Shown here in pieces: positions 8,210 to 16,610 of a stretch of DNA of 64,000 bases. Positions within the stretch are counted from its first letter, which is position 1, and every line of letters begins with the position of its first letter. The notes under the pieces were generated by a model. It ran no database searches, was not told the origin of the DNA, and saw only the letters and a list, made by a program, of their open reading frames with translations. Location: assembly GCF_020510445.1 (NCBI RefSeq), contig NZ_JAHBAG010000001.1:2518501-2582500 (forward strand), read 5' to 3'. The position numbers were made by a program, and so were the translations under genes. Source of the stretch: Hydrogenophaga taeniospiralis (lineage in GTDB: Bacteria > Pseudomonadota > Gammaproteobacteria > Burkholderiales > Burkholderiaceae_C).

Positions 8210-9373
8210 ATGGAAATCGATGCCATCTCCCTCTACGAACCCGAATGCGGCGAGCGCGAGTTGCAGCTCGTCAACGCGGTGCTGCAGTCCACCCGCTGGG
8301 GCGACGGCCCGATGCTCGAATCCTTCGAGCACGCCTTCGCCGGCTGGGTCGGTCGGCGCCACGCCGTGGCCGTGGGCAGCGGCACGCTGGGCACCTGGAT
8401 CGCCTTGCGCGCGCTGGGCATCGGCCCGGGCGACGAGGTGGTCTGCGCCACCCACAGCTGGCACCAGGTGGCGCAGGCCATCACGCTCGCGGGCGCCACG
8501 CCGGTGTTCGCCGACATCAACTACTGGACCGGCAGCCTGAGCCCCGAGAAGGCCGCGCTCAAGATCACGCCCCAGACCCGCGCCATCCTCGCGGGCAACA
8601 CCAACGGCCACCCCGCCGACTGGCGCGCCCTGCGCGCGCTGGCCGCCGAACACGGCGTGGCCCTGATCGAAGACAGCAGCGAGGCCCTGGGCTCGCGCTA
8701 CCTGGGCCAGACCGTCGGCACGTTTGGCGACGTGTCGGTGTTCGACTTCTCGCAACCCTCGGCCCTGTGCACCGGCGAGGGCGGCATGCTCGTGACCGAC
8801 GACGACGCGCTGGTGCACGAGCTGCGCTACCTGCGCCAGCGCCGCCTGAGCGACCGCCATTCGGTGTCGGTCGGCTCGCGGGTGCCGCTGCAGGCCGGCA
8901 TGAGCGAGCTCACCGCCGCGCTCGGCCTGGCCCAGCTCGCCGGGCTTGACGAGCGGCTGGCCGCGCGCAAGCAGGTCGAGGTCTGGTACCACCAGCAGAT
9001 GCAGAGTTTCGAGGGCGTGAAGCCGCCGTACCTGGCCGAAAACGTGGACGAGGTGCACTGGATGCTCTACGTGGTGCACCTGGGCAAACGCTTCACGGCC
9101 AGCGCGCGCGCCCAGATGATCGACGACCTGCGCGCCTGCGGCATCGAAGCCGCCGCCTACAGCCACCCGCTGCACCAGCAGCACCACTACATGGAAGCCA
9201 GCGGCGCCATCGGCCACCAGCGCGGCCTGCTGCGCGACACCGACCGCATCGGCGACCGCGCGCTCGCGCTGCCGCTGCACACCCAGCTGGATGCCACGCA
9301 GGTGCAGTACATCGTGACGACGTTGAAGGACACCGCCACCAACGTCGGCGCCGGGGCCGCCATTTACCTCTAA
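8210..9373 (+). CDS. DegT/DnrJ/EryC1/StrS-fold protein without the PLP lysine
   Basis: This 387-residue protein has the DegT/DnrJ/EryC1/StrS aminotransferase fold. The phosphate-binding GSGTLGTW, the pyridine-binding Asp155 in LIEDSSEALGS and the CTGEGGMLVT segment are all in place. The residue that should be the internal-aldimine lysine, five before GEGG, is Ser184 (FSQPSALCTGEGG). It therefore cannot form the normal Schiff base with this residue. Family members with His here are dehydratases; Ser suggests a binding or altered role. It sits inside the nif cluster between a small nif gene and a SIR2-like gene. Confidence 0.82.
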   Translation: MEIDAISLYEPECGERELQLVNAVLQSTRWGDGPMLESFEHAFAGWVGRRHAVAVGSGTLGTWIALRALGIGPGDEVVCATHSWHQVAQAITLAGATPVFADINYWTGSLSPEKAALKITPQTRAILAGNTNGHPADWRALRALAAEHGVALIEDSSEALGSRYLGQTVGTFGDVSVFDFSQPSALCTGEGGMLVTDDDALVHELRYLRQRRLSDRHSVSVGSRVPLQAGMSELTAALGLAQLAGLDERLAARKQVEVWYHQQMQSFEGVKPPYLAENVDEVHWMLYVVHLGKRFTASARAQMIDDLRACGIEAAAYSHPLHQQHHYMEASGAIGHQRGLLRDTDRIGDRALALPLHTQLDATQVQYIVTTLKDTATNVGAGAAIYL

Positions 9374-9382
9374 GGAAACACC

Positions 9383-10228
9383 ATGAACGACCTGATCCAC
9401 GACATCGCCCGCCAGCTCGACGCGGGGGCCGTCATTCCCTACCTGGGGCCCGACATGTTGTCGCTGTGCGGTGATGTGCAGGTGCCGGCCACGCCGCTGG
9501 CGCTGGCCGAGATCATGACCAGCAAGGTCAGCGTGCCGCACAAGATCCGCAAGCGCCTGACGCAGGCGGCGCAGTTCATCGAGAACTTCAAGCACCGCAA
9601 GTCGGTGGTGCAGCTGATGAACGAGGCCTTTGCCAGCGTGCCCGCGCCGTCCGCGCTGCACCTGGCGCTGGCCCGCAGCGGCGCGGGGCTGTGGGTGGAC
9701 ACCTGGTACGACGACACCCTGGCCGCCGCGCTGCGCCAGGCCCGCCCGGCCGGTGGCTGGGTGCAGGTGCAGGGCCTGTCGCAGTCCGAACACTTCGGCC
9801 AGTGGACCGGCGCCTACGACGCGGCCGGCGCGCCGCTGCCCGAGCCGTCCCCGCAGGCCGGGCCCCTGCTCTACAAGCCCATCGGCAGCCACGACCCGGC
9901 GGGCAACTACCTCGTCTCCGACAGCGACTACGTCGAGGTGCTCACCGAGATCGACATCCAGACCCCCATCCCCGAGGCGGTGCAGCGCTGGCGCATCGGG
10001 CGCCACTTCCTGTTTCTCGGCTGCCGCTTCGACGACCAGCTCACCCGCAGCTTCGCGCGCCAGATCATGAAGCGCTCCAGCGACCACCACTGGGCGGTGT
10101 TGCCCGAGCCGCCCACGCGCATGGAAGCGCGCTTCCTCGAAGAGCAGGGCATCACCCGCATCCCCATGGCGCTGGCCGATTTTTCGGCCGCCCTGATCGA
10201 AGCCCTGCAGCCCGCGCTGGCCGCCTGA
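9383..10228 (+). CDS. SIR2-like protein of the nif cluster
   Basis: This 281-residue protein has a SIR2-like outline: an N-terminal nucleotide-binding loop (AGAVIPYLGPDMLSLCG), a middle segment that ends LLYKPIGSHD, and HFLFLGCRFDDQLTRSFARQ near the C-terminus. The usual GAG(A/V)S loop is altered to YLGPDM, so NAD chemistry is uncertain. SIR2-like proteins of this kind occur in nif clusters of other proteobacteria, but their role is not known to me. It starts nine bases after the DegT-fold gene. Confidence 0.65.
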   Translation: MNDLIHDIARQLDAGAVIPYLGPDMLSLCGDVQVPATPLALAEIMTSKVSVPHKIRKRLTQAAQFIENFKHRKSVVQLMNEAFASVPAPSALHLALARSGAGLWVDTWYDDTLAAALRQARPAGGWVQVQGLSQSEHFGQWTGAYDAAGAPLPEPSPQAGPLLYKPIGSHDPAGNYLVSDSDYVEVLTEIDIQTPIPEAVQRWRIGRHFLFLGCRFDDQLTRSFARQIMKRSSDHHWAVLPEPPTRMEARFLEEQGITRIPMALADFSAALIEALQPALAA

Positions 10229-10298
10229 ACCCGCTTCCGTTCCCCTGGTTTTTCCCGTTCGCTTTTCCTTTCCACCCACAGCCTTGAGGCACTAAAAA

Positions 10299-10595
10299 AT
10301 GACCACACTCACCGTTCTCCCATCCGGCAAAACCTACGAAGTCGCCGCCGGCACCACCCTGCTCAAAGCCCTGCTCACCGTGGGGGAGCCGGTGGTGAGC
10401 AAATGCGGTGGAAATGCCAAATGCGAGAGCTGCCACGTCTTCGTCACCAGCGGACGCAAGAGCCTCTCGCGCATCCAGCCGGTGGAAAACCAGAAGCTCG
10501 ACGGCATGGTGGGCGTGGCCTCCGCCTCGCGCCTGGCCTGCCAGGCCGTGCTCGGCGAAGAGCCGGTCACGGTGGAGCTGTTGTTGACGGCTTGA
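10299..10595 (+). CDS. 2Fe-2S ferredoxin
   Basis: This 98-residue plant-type ferredoxin has the motif CGGNAKCESC (CX5CX2C) and the fourth ligand in RLACQAVLG. It ends the first nif operon on the plus strand and may supply electrons to nitrogenase or to NifB-type maturation. The next gene downstream is convergent (hipA), only 13 bases away. No clear terminator is visible in the gap. Confidence 0.9.
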   Translation: MTTLTVLPSGKTYEVAAGTTLLKALLTVGEPVVSKCGGNAKCESCHVFVTSGRKSLSRIQPVENQKLDGMVGVASASRLACQAVLGEEPVTVELLLTA

Positions 10596-10608
10596 CGCGC
10601 CTCCTGCG

Positions 10609-11931
10609 CTAGAAAGCCCGCTCGGCGATCTGGCTGGCGATCGCCTCGGCCTCCGCGTTGTCCACGCCCGCGCGTTTCGCGAACCCTTGCCATTGACCGA
10701 CCGCCTGCTGCACCTTGTCAATCACGTCGGTCACATCCGAGAGCAGACCGAAGCGATCAGCCACCTCACGCACGTCGAGGCGCGTGATCTGATGGAAGCG
10801 GCCGTTGACCGACATCAGGTGCTGCTTGACCCACTCGTTGTCCGGATTGAACGCGTGGGTGATGTCGTAGGCGGGGGCCAGCGCCCAGCTGGCGCCTTCT
10901 CGCAACAGGAAGGAGAAATTTTTGGTGTGGTCGTCGTTGTTGACGGCCAGCACATTGAAGACCATGCGACGCAGGATCTCTACCAGTGCACCACGGCCCA
11001 GCTGGAGCTGATTCGCTGTCTGGAACAGCTGGTTGTAGCTGTGGGTGGCCACCTGCTTGTAGTCCAGGTGCGCCATGGCACACAGCGTCTGCAGGTGGTG
11101 GCGCTGGTTGCCCTCGCGGTCGAATCGCCGGGTCATGAAGTGCGCACGCCCGTTCTCTTCCAGCAGCCGACACGGCGACATGTCGATGCCCGCCTCGGTG
11201 GCCATGAGGTGGTAGGCGTACTCGATGCGGCCGTACCCCTTGGACGGACCGAGCGCGCTGTCTTTGCCCATGCCGTCGAACTTCAGCAACCAGGCTTCGA
11301 ACCCGTCCGGGATGTCGAACTGGCCGGTGCGCACCTCCTCGGTGTCGGGGTTCCAGGCGATGGTGGCCTTGGCGCGCGCCCCGCCTGCGGAGGTCCCTAC
11401 CTGGATGATTTGCTTGAGCGCCGCATGGGTGTGGTTTTCCCCGTCGAAATCGCCCATCACGGCCAGGCGTGCGGCTTCGACCAGCTGGCCCAGATGGATG
11501 GCGGTTGGCTTGCTCGGACTGGGCCCGCGCAGAGGTCTGAAGGTGAGGGCGCCCATGCCGCGCTTGCCCATGTAGGCCAGGCGGTCCAGTGAGGTGATGG
11601 CCGTCTTGGTGATGCCTTGATCGGCCATCCAGGCATCGATCAGCGCGTTGCCGAAGTCGTCTGGCAGGGCGTCGGCCAGGAGCGCTGGCAGGCGCTTGTA
11701 GGTCGGCTCCGGCAGGTCCGTGAAGATGAAGGGCTCGCTGGCCTGCGCCAGTGGCATGGTGATCGGGGCCAACTCGATGCCGGTCTTCACCCACGCCGGG
11801 TCGTATTGGAAGGCGTAGTAGTTCTTGGTCGGCTCGCGCGCGACGGCGCCCACCCGCTGGCCCCAGGCACTCACCTCCACGGCGTCGACGCTCCGGTACG
11901 GCGAGGTTCTTGTTTTCTTTGCGGTTGCCAT
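10609..11931 (-). CDS. hipA: HipA-type toxin kinase
   Basis: HipA is a Ser/Thr kinase toxin that phosphorylates tRNA-synthetase targets and is held in check by HipB. The 440-residue protein has the catalytic segment VLAVNNDDHTKNFSFLL and the metal-binding LAPAYDITHAF. The N-terminal part resembles the HipA N-terminal subdomain. It lies downstream of a HipB-like gene on the same strand and is wedged between nif genes. The standard loop residue is replaced by Asn-Asp (NNDDH), within family variation. Confidence 0.88.
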   Translation of the reverse strand: MATAKKTRTSPYRSVDAVEVSAWGQRVGAVAREPTKNYYAFQYDPAWVKTGIELAPITMPLAQASEPFIFTDLPEPTYKRLPALLADALPDDFGNALIDAWMADQGITKTAITSLDRLAYMGKRGMGALTFRPLRGPSPSKPTAIHLGQLVEAARLAVMGDFDGENHTHAALKQIIQVGTSAGGARAKATIAWNPDTEEVRTGQFDIPDGFEAWLLKFDGMGKDSALGPSKGYGRIEYAYHLMATEAGIDMSPCRLLEENGRAHFMTRRFDREGNQRHHLQTLCAMAHLDYKQVATHSYNQLFQTANQLQLGRGALVEILRRMVFNVLAVNNDDHTKNFSFLLREGASWALAPAYDITHAFNPDNEWVKQHLMSVNGRFHQITRLDVREVADRFGLLSDVTDVIDKVQQAVGQWQGFAKRAGVDNAEAEAIASQIAERAF

Positions 11932-11942
11932 GGCTCAGCCTC

Positions 11943-12254
11943 TCAGTTCGGGTTCTGCTTGCGGGGCTTGTAGGCGCGCTGGCGTGGCGCGCGCTTCTTG
12001 AGCATGTTCAGCGGGTTGATCGTCACGGGCGGCTGCAGCGTGGAAAGCCACTCATCGCGGCGCAGGACCCGCAGCACCGTCACGAACGAGGCCAGCGTCG
12101 AGCCTTCCCCGCTCTCCAGCCGACGCACGACGTTGATGGACAGGCCTGCGTGCTTGGCCACCTCTTCGAGCGTGAGGTTCAAGCGGAGCCGCTGGGCGCG
12201 CAGCTGCTCCCCCAGCTCCGCCAGAAGTTCGTTCGTCGTGTGTCCTTCGTTCAT
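11943..12254 (-). CDS. hipB: HipB-type antitoxin, XRE-family repressor
   Basis: The 103-residue protein from the ATG at 12254 has a helix-turn-helix (LTLEEVAKHAGLSINVVRRL) and a basic tail (KKRAPRQRAYKPRKQNPN). It precedes hipA by 11 bases. A frame with a start ten codons further upstream exists, but it would begin inside the operator. Its own start codon abuts a perfect inverted repeat, which suggests autorepression. Confidence 0.85.
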   Translation of the reverse strand: MNEGHTTNELLAELGEQLRAQRLRLNLTLEEVAKHAGLSINVVRRLESGEGSTLASFVTVLRVLRRDEWLSTLQPPVTINPLNMLKKRAPRQRAYKPRKQNPN

Positions 12255-12276
12255 AAATATCCTATATCGGATATTT
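12255..12276. promoter_or_regulatory. Probable HipB operator (inverted repeat)
   Basis: AAATATCC and GGATATTT flank a 6-base spacer and abut the hipB start codon. The core TATCC...GGATA resembles the E. coli HipB operator TATCC-N8-GGATA, with N6 here. A direct copy of the left half (TCATAAATATCC) lies 40 bases away at 12291-12302, giving a second half-site. Confidence 0.65.
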
Positions 12277-12380
12277 ATTTGCAAAATTCATCATAAATAT
12301 CCGAAATCGAATGATAGATCAATATTGGTATCGCTGACAGCGTGCCTCGTTTCAGCGCCTCACTTTTCCCTTTCGCAGGC

Positions 12381-12396
12381 TGGCCCACGACTTGCA
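12381..12396 (+). promoter_or_regulatory. Sigma-54 promoter before the nifX-like gene
   Basis: TGGCCCACGACTTGCA has GG and GC 12 bases apart and a perfect TTGCA -12 half. It lies about 100 bases before the start at 12499. Two exact TGT-N10-ACA sequences occur downstream of it, at 12430-12445 and 12473-12488, not in the usual upstream position. Confidence 0.65.
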
Positions 12397-12498
12397 CACC
12401 AGGCCCTCAAGCCACGCTGGAGCGGGCGTTGTGTCGCAAAGCACACCACGCCGTCGCCAGACCCCCGCGTTGTGTGGTGATCGAGACAAGGACCCTTC

Positions 12499-12885
12499 AT
12501 GAAAGTCGCCATCGCCACCCACAAGGCCTGGAGCCAGGTCAGCGGCCACGCCGGCCAGGCCCGCGAATGGCTGCTGTTCGATTGCCAGAGCGGCCAGCCG
12601 CTGCCCGAGCCGCAGCGCGTCACGCTCAGCAAGGAGCAGCTGCCCCACCACTTCAAGGACGACGGACCGCACCCCCTGCACGGCGTGGCGCTGCTGATCG
12701 CGGGCAGCGCGGGTGACGGCTTTCTGCGCCACATGGCGGGCTGGGGGGCGCAGGTGCTGCTGACCGGCGAGACCGATCCGTTGACGGCGCTGAACAAGGT
12801 GCTGGCCGGCGAGGCGCTGCCCGACACGCGCTTCGACGTCACCACCGCGCTGTGCAAGCTGCGCGACCTGTTTTCGCGGCATTGA
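12499..12885 (+). CDS. NifX/NafY-type FeMo-cofactor-binding domain protein
   Basis: This 128-residue protein belongs to the NifX/NifB-C-terminal family that binds FeMo-cofactor or its precursors: MKVAIATHKAWSQVSGHAGQ, HGVALLIAGSAGDGFLRHM and WGAQVLLTGETDP. It is distinct from the nifX at 44.3 kb. It comes first in a unit with modB and modC and has a sigma-54 promoter, so molybdenum handling here is probably co-induced with nitrogen fixation. Confidence 0.8.
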   Translation: MKVAIATHKAWSQVSGHAGQAREWLLFDCQSGQPLPEPQRVTLSKEQLPHHFKDDGPHPLHGVALLIAGSAGDGFLRHMAGWGAQVLLTGETDPLTALNKVLAGEALPDTRFDVTTALCKLRDLFSRH

Positions 12886-12942
12886 GTCGTCCCCGCCTTT
12901 CAACATCCGGAAGGTCAAGAACGTGCCCACTGTGCCCTCACC

Positions 12943-13623
12943 ATGGGACTGACCGACAGCGAACTGCAAGCCATCTGGCTGACCGTGCGGCTGGCCGGCA
13001 TCGTGACCCTGATCCTGCTGCTGGTGGGCACGCCCATCGCGTGGTGGCTGGCGCGCAGCAAGGCCTGGTGGAAAGGCCCGGTGGGCGCGGTGGTGGCCTT
13101 GCCGCTGGTGTTGCCGCCCTCGGTGCTGGGCTTCTACCTGCTGCTGGCCATGGGGCCGCACGGGCCGGTGGGCCAGCTCACGCAGGCGCTGGGCATCGGT
13201 GCTTTGCCCTTCACCTTCTGGGGCCTGGTGGTGGCCTCGGTGTTCTATTCCCTGCCCTTCATGGTGCAGCCCCTGCAGACCGCCTTTGAAGCGGTCGGTG
13301 ACCGGCCGCTGGAAGTCGCCGCCACCTTGCGGGCTTCGCCGCTGGACGCCTTCTTCACCGTGGCCGTGCCTCTGGCGCTGCCCGGCTTCCTGACCGCGTC
13401 GATCCTCACCTTCGCGCACACCGTGGGCGAGTTCGGTGTGGTGCTGATGATCGGCGGCAACCTGCCCGGTGTGACCCGCGTGGCCTCGGTGCAGATCTAC
13501 GACCACGTGGAAGCCATGGAGTACCTGCAGGCGCACCGCCTGTCCGCCGTCATGCTGGTGTTCTCGTTCATCGTGCTGCTGGCCCTGTACGCCTGGCGGC
13601 CGAAGCCCAAGGAAGGGCACTGA
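12943..13623 (+). CDS. modB: Molybdate ABC transporter permease ModB
   Basis: This 226-residue inner-membrane permease has about five membrane segments. The cytoplasmic EAA-type loop ([20 protein letters not shown]) contacts the ATPase, and [15 protein letters not shown] follows it. These are typical of ModB. It is immediately followed by modC (one base between stop and start). No periplasmic molybdate-binding protein gene (modA) is present in this unit. Confidence 0.93.
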   Translation: MGLTDSELQAIWLTVRLAGIVTLILLLVGTPIAWWLARSKAWWKGPVGAVVALPLVLPPSVLGFYLLLAMGPHGPVGQLTQALGIGALPFTFWGLVVASVFYSLPFMVQPLQTAFEAVGDRPLEVAATLRASPLDAFFTVAVPLALPGFLTASILTFAHTVGEFGVVLMIGGNLPGVTRVASVQIYDHVEAMEYLQAHRLSAVMLVFSFIVLLALYAWRPKPKEGH

Positions 13624-13624
13624 C

Positions 13625-14698
13625 ATGCCCGGCATCCAGACCCGCTTTCACCTTCACTGGCCGGGGTTTTCGCTCGACGTGGACCTGGCCTTGCCCGCGC
13701 GCGGCGTGACCGCCTTGTTCGGGCACTCCGGCTCCGGCAAGACCACGCTGCTGCGCTGCATTGCCGGCCTGGAGCGCGCGCCGCAAGGGCGGCTGGTCGT
13801 CCATGGCGAGGTCTGGCAAGACAGCGGGGTCTGGCTCCCCACGCACCAGCGCCCGCTGGGCTACGTGTTCCAGGAAGCCAGCCTGTTCCCCCACCTCACC
13901 GTCATGGGCAACCTGCGCTATGGCCTGCGGCGCCTGCCCGGCGCGGGCAAACGGGGGCTGGACCAGGCCATTGAACTGTTGGGCATCGGCCACCTGCTGG
14001 ACCGCAAGCCCGCCCGCTTGTCGGGCGGCGAGCGCAGCCGCATCGGCATCGCGCGGGCGCTGGCCCTGGGCCCGCGGCTCTTGCTCATGGACGAGCCCCT
14101 GGCGGCGCTCGACCTGGCGCGCAAGCAGGAAATCCTGCCCTACCTGGAGCGCCTGCACCGTGAGCTGGACATCCCGGTGATCTACGTGAGCCACGCGCCC
14201 GACGAGGTGGCGCGGCTGGCCGACCACATCGTCGCCATGGAGGCGGGCAGGGCGCTGGCCTCGGGCCCGCTGGCCGAGGTGTTGTCTCGCGTCGATCTGC
14301 CGATCCGCCTGGGCGAAGACGCGGGCGTGGTGCTGGAGGGCGTGGTGGTGGAGCGCGACGCGGCCTGGAGCCTGGCGCGGGTGGCGTTCCCCGGCGGCTG
14401 CCTCTGGGTGCGCGACGGCGGGCAAGAGAAAGGCGCCACGGTGCGCATCCGCATCCTGGCGCGCGACGTGAGCCTGGCGCTCTCGCCCGCGACCGACACG
14501 AGCCTGCTCAACAGCCTGCCGGTGGTGGTCGACCAGCTGGCGGATGACAGCCACCCGGCGCTGGCGCTGTGTCGTTTGCAGGTGGGGACTTCGTCGTCGT
14601 TGCTGGCGCGGTTGACGCGGCGCTCGGCGGATGCGCTGGGGTTGGCGCCGGGTCAGGCGGTTTGGGCGCAGATCAAGGCGGTGGCGTTGATCGGGTAG
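13625..14698 (+). CDS. modC: Molybdate ABC transporter ATPase ModC
   Basis: This 357-residue ATPase has Walker A GHSGSGKT (about residues 33-40), signature [14 protein letters not shown] (from 132) and Walker B LLLMDEP (152-158). A C-terminal Mop/TOBE domain (about 290-355) binds molybdate. The signature reads [10 protein letters not shown] where most homologues have ERQRVAIGRA. Together with ModB it imports molybdate for FeMo-cofactor. Confidence 0.93.
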   Translation: MPGIQTRFHLHWPGFSLDVDLALPARGVTALFGHSGSGKTTLLRCIAGLERAPQGRLVVHGEVWQDSGVWLPTHQRPLGYVFQEASLFPHLTVMGNLRYGLRRLPGAGKRGLDQAIELLGIGHLLDRKPARLSGGERSRIGIARALALGPRLLLMDEPLAALDLARKQEILPYLERLHRELDIPVIYVSHAPDEVARLADHIVAMEAGRALASGPLAEVLSRVDLPIRLGEDAGVVLEGVVVERDAAWSLARVAFPGGCLWVRDGGQEKGATVRIRILARDVSLALSPATDTSLLNSLPVVVDQLADDSHPALALCRLQVGTSSSLLARLTRRSADALGLAPGQAVWAQIKAVALIG

Positions 14699-14711
14699 CT
14701 TTGCGCACGGC

Positions 14712-14741
14712 AATCATGCGTTGGATGGACACTGCATGATT
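14712..14741. terminator. Inverted repeat between convergent modC and rfbF
   Basis: AATCATGC (14712-14719) and GCATGATT (14734-14741) form a perfect 8-base stem with a 14-base loop. It sits 14 bases past the modC stop, in the gap between two convergent genes. No T-tract follows on either strand, so termination is only a possibility. Confidence 0.4.
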
Positions 14742-14787
14742 CAGGCGACAACCACCTTCACATTCACCGGCAATCAGAAGGCAACAA

Positions 14788-15561
14788 TTACCAAATCTTC
14801 CAGGGTGCTTTGGGGCCAGCCCAGAGACTTTCAAGATGGTTCTTGTCCCGAAGGGTATCCATGTTTTGCCAGAAGCCATCGTGGCGATAAGCCGCCAGCT
14901 TGCCTTGGTGGGCCAGCTGCATGAGTGGTTCTTGCTCTAAAACACTTTCGTCGCCCGAGAAATAATCAAAAACCTCAGGTTCCATGACAAAAAAGCCACC
15001 GTTGATCCACGCTCCGTCCCCTTTTGTCTTTTCGCTGAAGTTGTGGATTTTGCTGTCGTCTTCTCTTAACGTAAAAGCGCCGAAGCGCCCCGGTGGCTGC
15101 ACAGCGGTGAGCGTGGCAATCGATTTTTGTTCATGGTGAAAGGCGAGTAGCCGATTCATGTCCATATCGCACACGCCGTCGCCATAGGTCAGGCAGAAAG
15201 GTTCACCAGCGACGTAGTCCTTGATTCTCTTGATTCTCCCACCGGTCATGGTTGCTTCGCCGGTATCGACCAGAGTGATTCGCCATGGCTCAGCCTGGGT
15301 ATGGTGCACCTCCATTTTGTTGTTCTTGATGTCGAAAGTAAAGTCGGCCGTATGGAGAAAATAGTTGGCGAAATATTCTTTGATCACATAGCCTTTGTAG
15401 CCACAGCAGATCACGAAGTCGTTTATTCCTGCTTTGGAATAAATTTTCATGATGTGCCAGAGCATGGGCTTGCCGCCAATTTCAATCATTGGTTTGGGTT
15501 TGGTGGCGCTTTCCTCGCTGATTCGAGTTCCAAAGCCACCTGCCAAAATTACCGCTTTCAT
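14788..15561 (-). CDS. rfbF: Glucose-1-phosphate cytidylyltransferase
   Basis: This 257-residue nucleotidyltransferase makes CDP-glucose from glucose-1-phosphate and CTP, the first step to CDP-dideoxy sugars. Motifs include [50 protein letters not shown] and [11 protein letters not shown], all typical of RfbF/DdhA. It is the last gene of a minus-strand sugar cluster. The codons are more A/T-rich than those of the nif genes, suggesting separate origin. The next enzyme, CDP-glucose 4,6-dehydratase (RfbG), is not clearly present. Confidence 0.92.
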   Translation of the reverse strand: MKAVILAGGFGTRISEESATKPKPMIEIGGKPMLWHIMKIYSKAGINDFVICCGYKGYVIKEYFANYFLHTADFTFDIKNNKMEVHHTQAEPWRITLVDTGEATMTGGRIKRIKDYVAGEPFCLTYGDGVCDMDMNRLLAFHHEQKSIATLTAVQPPGRFGAFTLREDDSKIHNFSEKTKGDGAWINGGFFVMEPEVFDYFSGDESVLEQEPLMQLAHQGKLAAYRHDGFWQNMDTLRDKNHLESLWAGPKAPWKIW

Positions 15562-15632
15562 ATCATTACGCCCTTGTCTGGGTTATCCAGTCTGTCTGTA
15601 TGAACAATATTTGAGGGTTCGTTTAGCCGCTT

Positions 15633-16571
15633 TCAGCGAACGCCCATTTTCCAAAAGTCATGAGGGGAAAAATCTTTCATCTTCCTGCCGGAAACAACAA
15701 CCTTCAGCACCACCCATACCGGAACAACAATGTCGTGAGTCATCCTGGCAAACAGAATCGGCGCACAAGCCAGCATGAACAAATATGAATCTGCCCCACG
15801 CCTGATGTAGGCCAGCGACCGGAAGAACAGATGTATTTTCCGAATCACATGACCGAGATAGGTCAATCCTGGGTGGCGTGCGTGCTGCGGCAAATCATGC
15901 GCCGGTTTGCTGGTCATGGTCTTGCGCCACAAGGGCTTGTCCAGGGATGTCAAAACGAAGTTTCCCTTGGCCGCAAGAAAATACAGAGATGGAAAAGCGA
16001 CGTTATAAACCGTTGTGATTGCTGGAAACAGCCAAAGCTTGTATTCAATGTCTTTGGCGCGCTGCCTTCGGATCAGCGCGTGGTTGCTACGATCAAGCAA
16101 CTGCCTGGTTAGCTTGTAGATTCTCACCAGCGCATAGCGGTGCCCGTAGTCTTCGAGAACCTCTTCGCCTTCGTATTCCTGCGTCTCTTTGTTGAAGAGG
16201 CGGTAGGGACAGAATGCCAATATTGCTTCGGGTTCCGCGAGCAGCTTCTTCACCAAGACTTCTATGAATTCCGGCTCCCAGTGGTCATCTGCCGCCGCCC
16301 ACATGAAAAACTCGCCTTTGGCTTGGTCGGCAACATACGTCCAATTGCCAGGCAGCCCCAGATTCTTCTCCTGCCGCACGTATCTGATTCGATGATCCTG
16401 AGCGCAGTATTTCTGGCAGATTTGCGCTGTTGCGTCGGTAGAAGCATTGTCGGACAAGACCAATTCAATATTCTTATAGGTTTGTCCCAGCAGGCAGTCC
16501 AGCGTGCGCGCGAGGGATTTTTCTCCGTTGTAGACCGGCACACCAATACTGACCAATGGAGCATTGTTCAT
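15633..16571 (-). CDS. Family 2 glycosyltransferase
   Basis: This 312-residue GT-A enzyme begins PLVSIGVPVYNGEKSLARTL, followed by VLSDNASTDAT and the metal-binding region WAAADDHWEPEFIE. It probably adds a sugar to O-antigen or another surface glycan made by the neighbouring genes. The C-terminal region has a hydrophobic patch (SYLFMLACAPILFA) that may lie on the membrane. Donor and acceptor cannot be told from sequence. Confidence 0.82.
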   Translation of the reverse strand: MNNAPLVSIGVPVYNGEKSLARTLDCLLGQTYKNIELVLSDNASTDATAQICQKYCAQDHRIRYVRQEKNLGLPGNWTYVADQAKGEFFMWAAADDHWEPEFIEVLVKKLLAEPEAILAFCPYRLFNKETQEYEGEEVLEDYGHRYALVRIYKLTRQLLDRSNHALIRRQRAKDIEYKLWLFPAITTVYNVAFPSLYFLAAKGNFVLTSLDKPLWRKTMTSKPAHDLPQHARHPGLTYLGHVIRKIHLFFRSLAYIRRGADSYLFMLACAPILFARMTHDIVVPVWVVLKVVVSGRKMKDFSPHDFWKMGVR

Positions 16572-16610
16572 TGCTTTACCCTGAACTGGTCATTCAGACC
16601 AAAAACGGTT

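Noticed and set aside
7748..10279. 843-codon minus-strand open frame opposite nifT to the SIR2-like gene
   Set aside because: It lies antisense to five well-supported genes and has the His/Val/Arg/Gly-rich composition of a GC-rich shadow frame.
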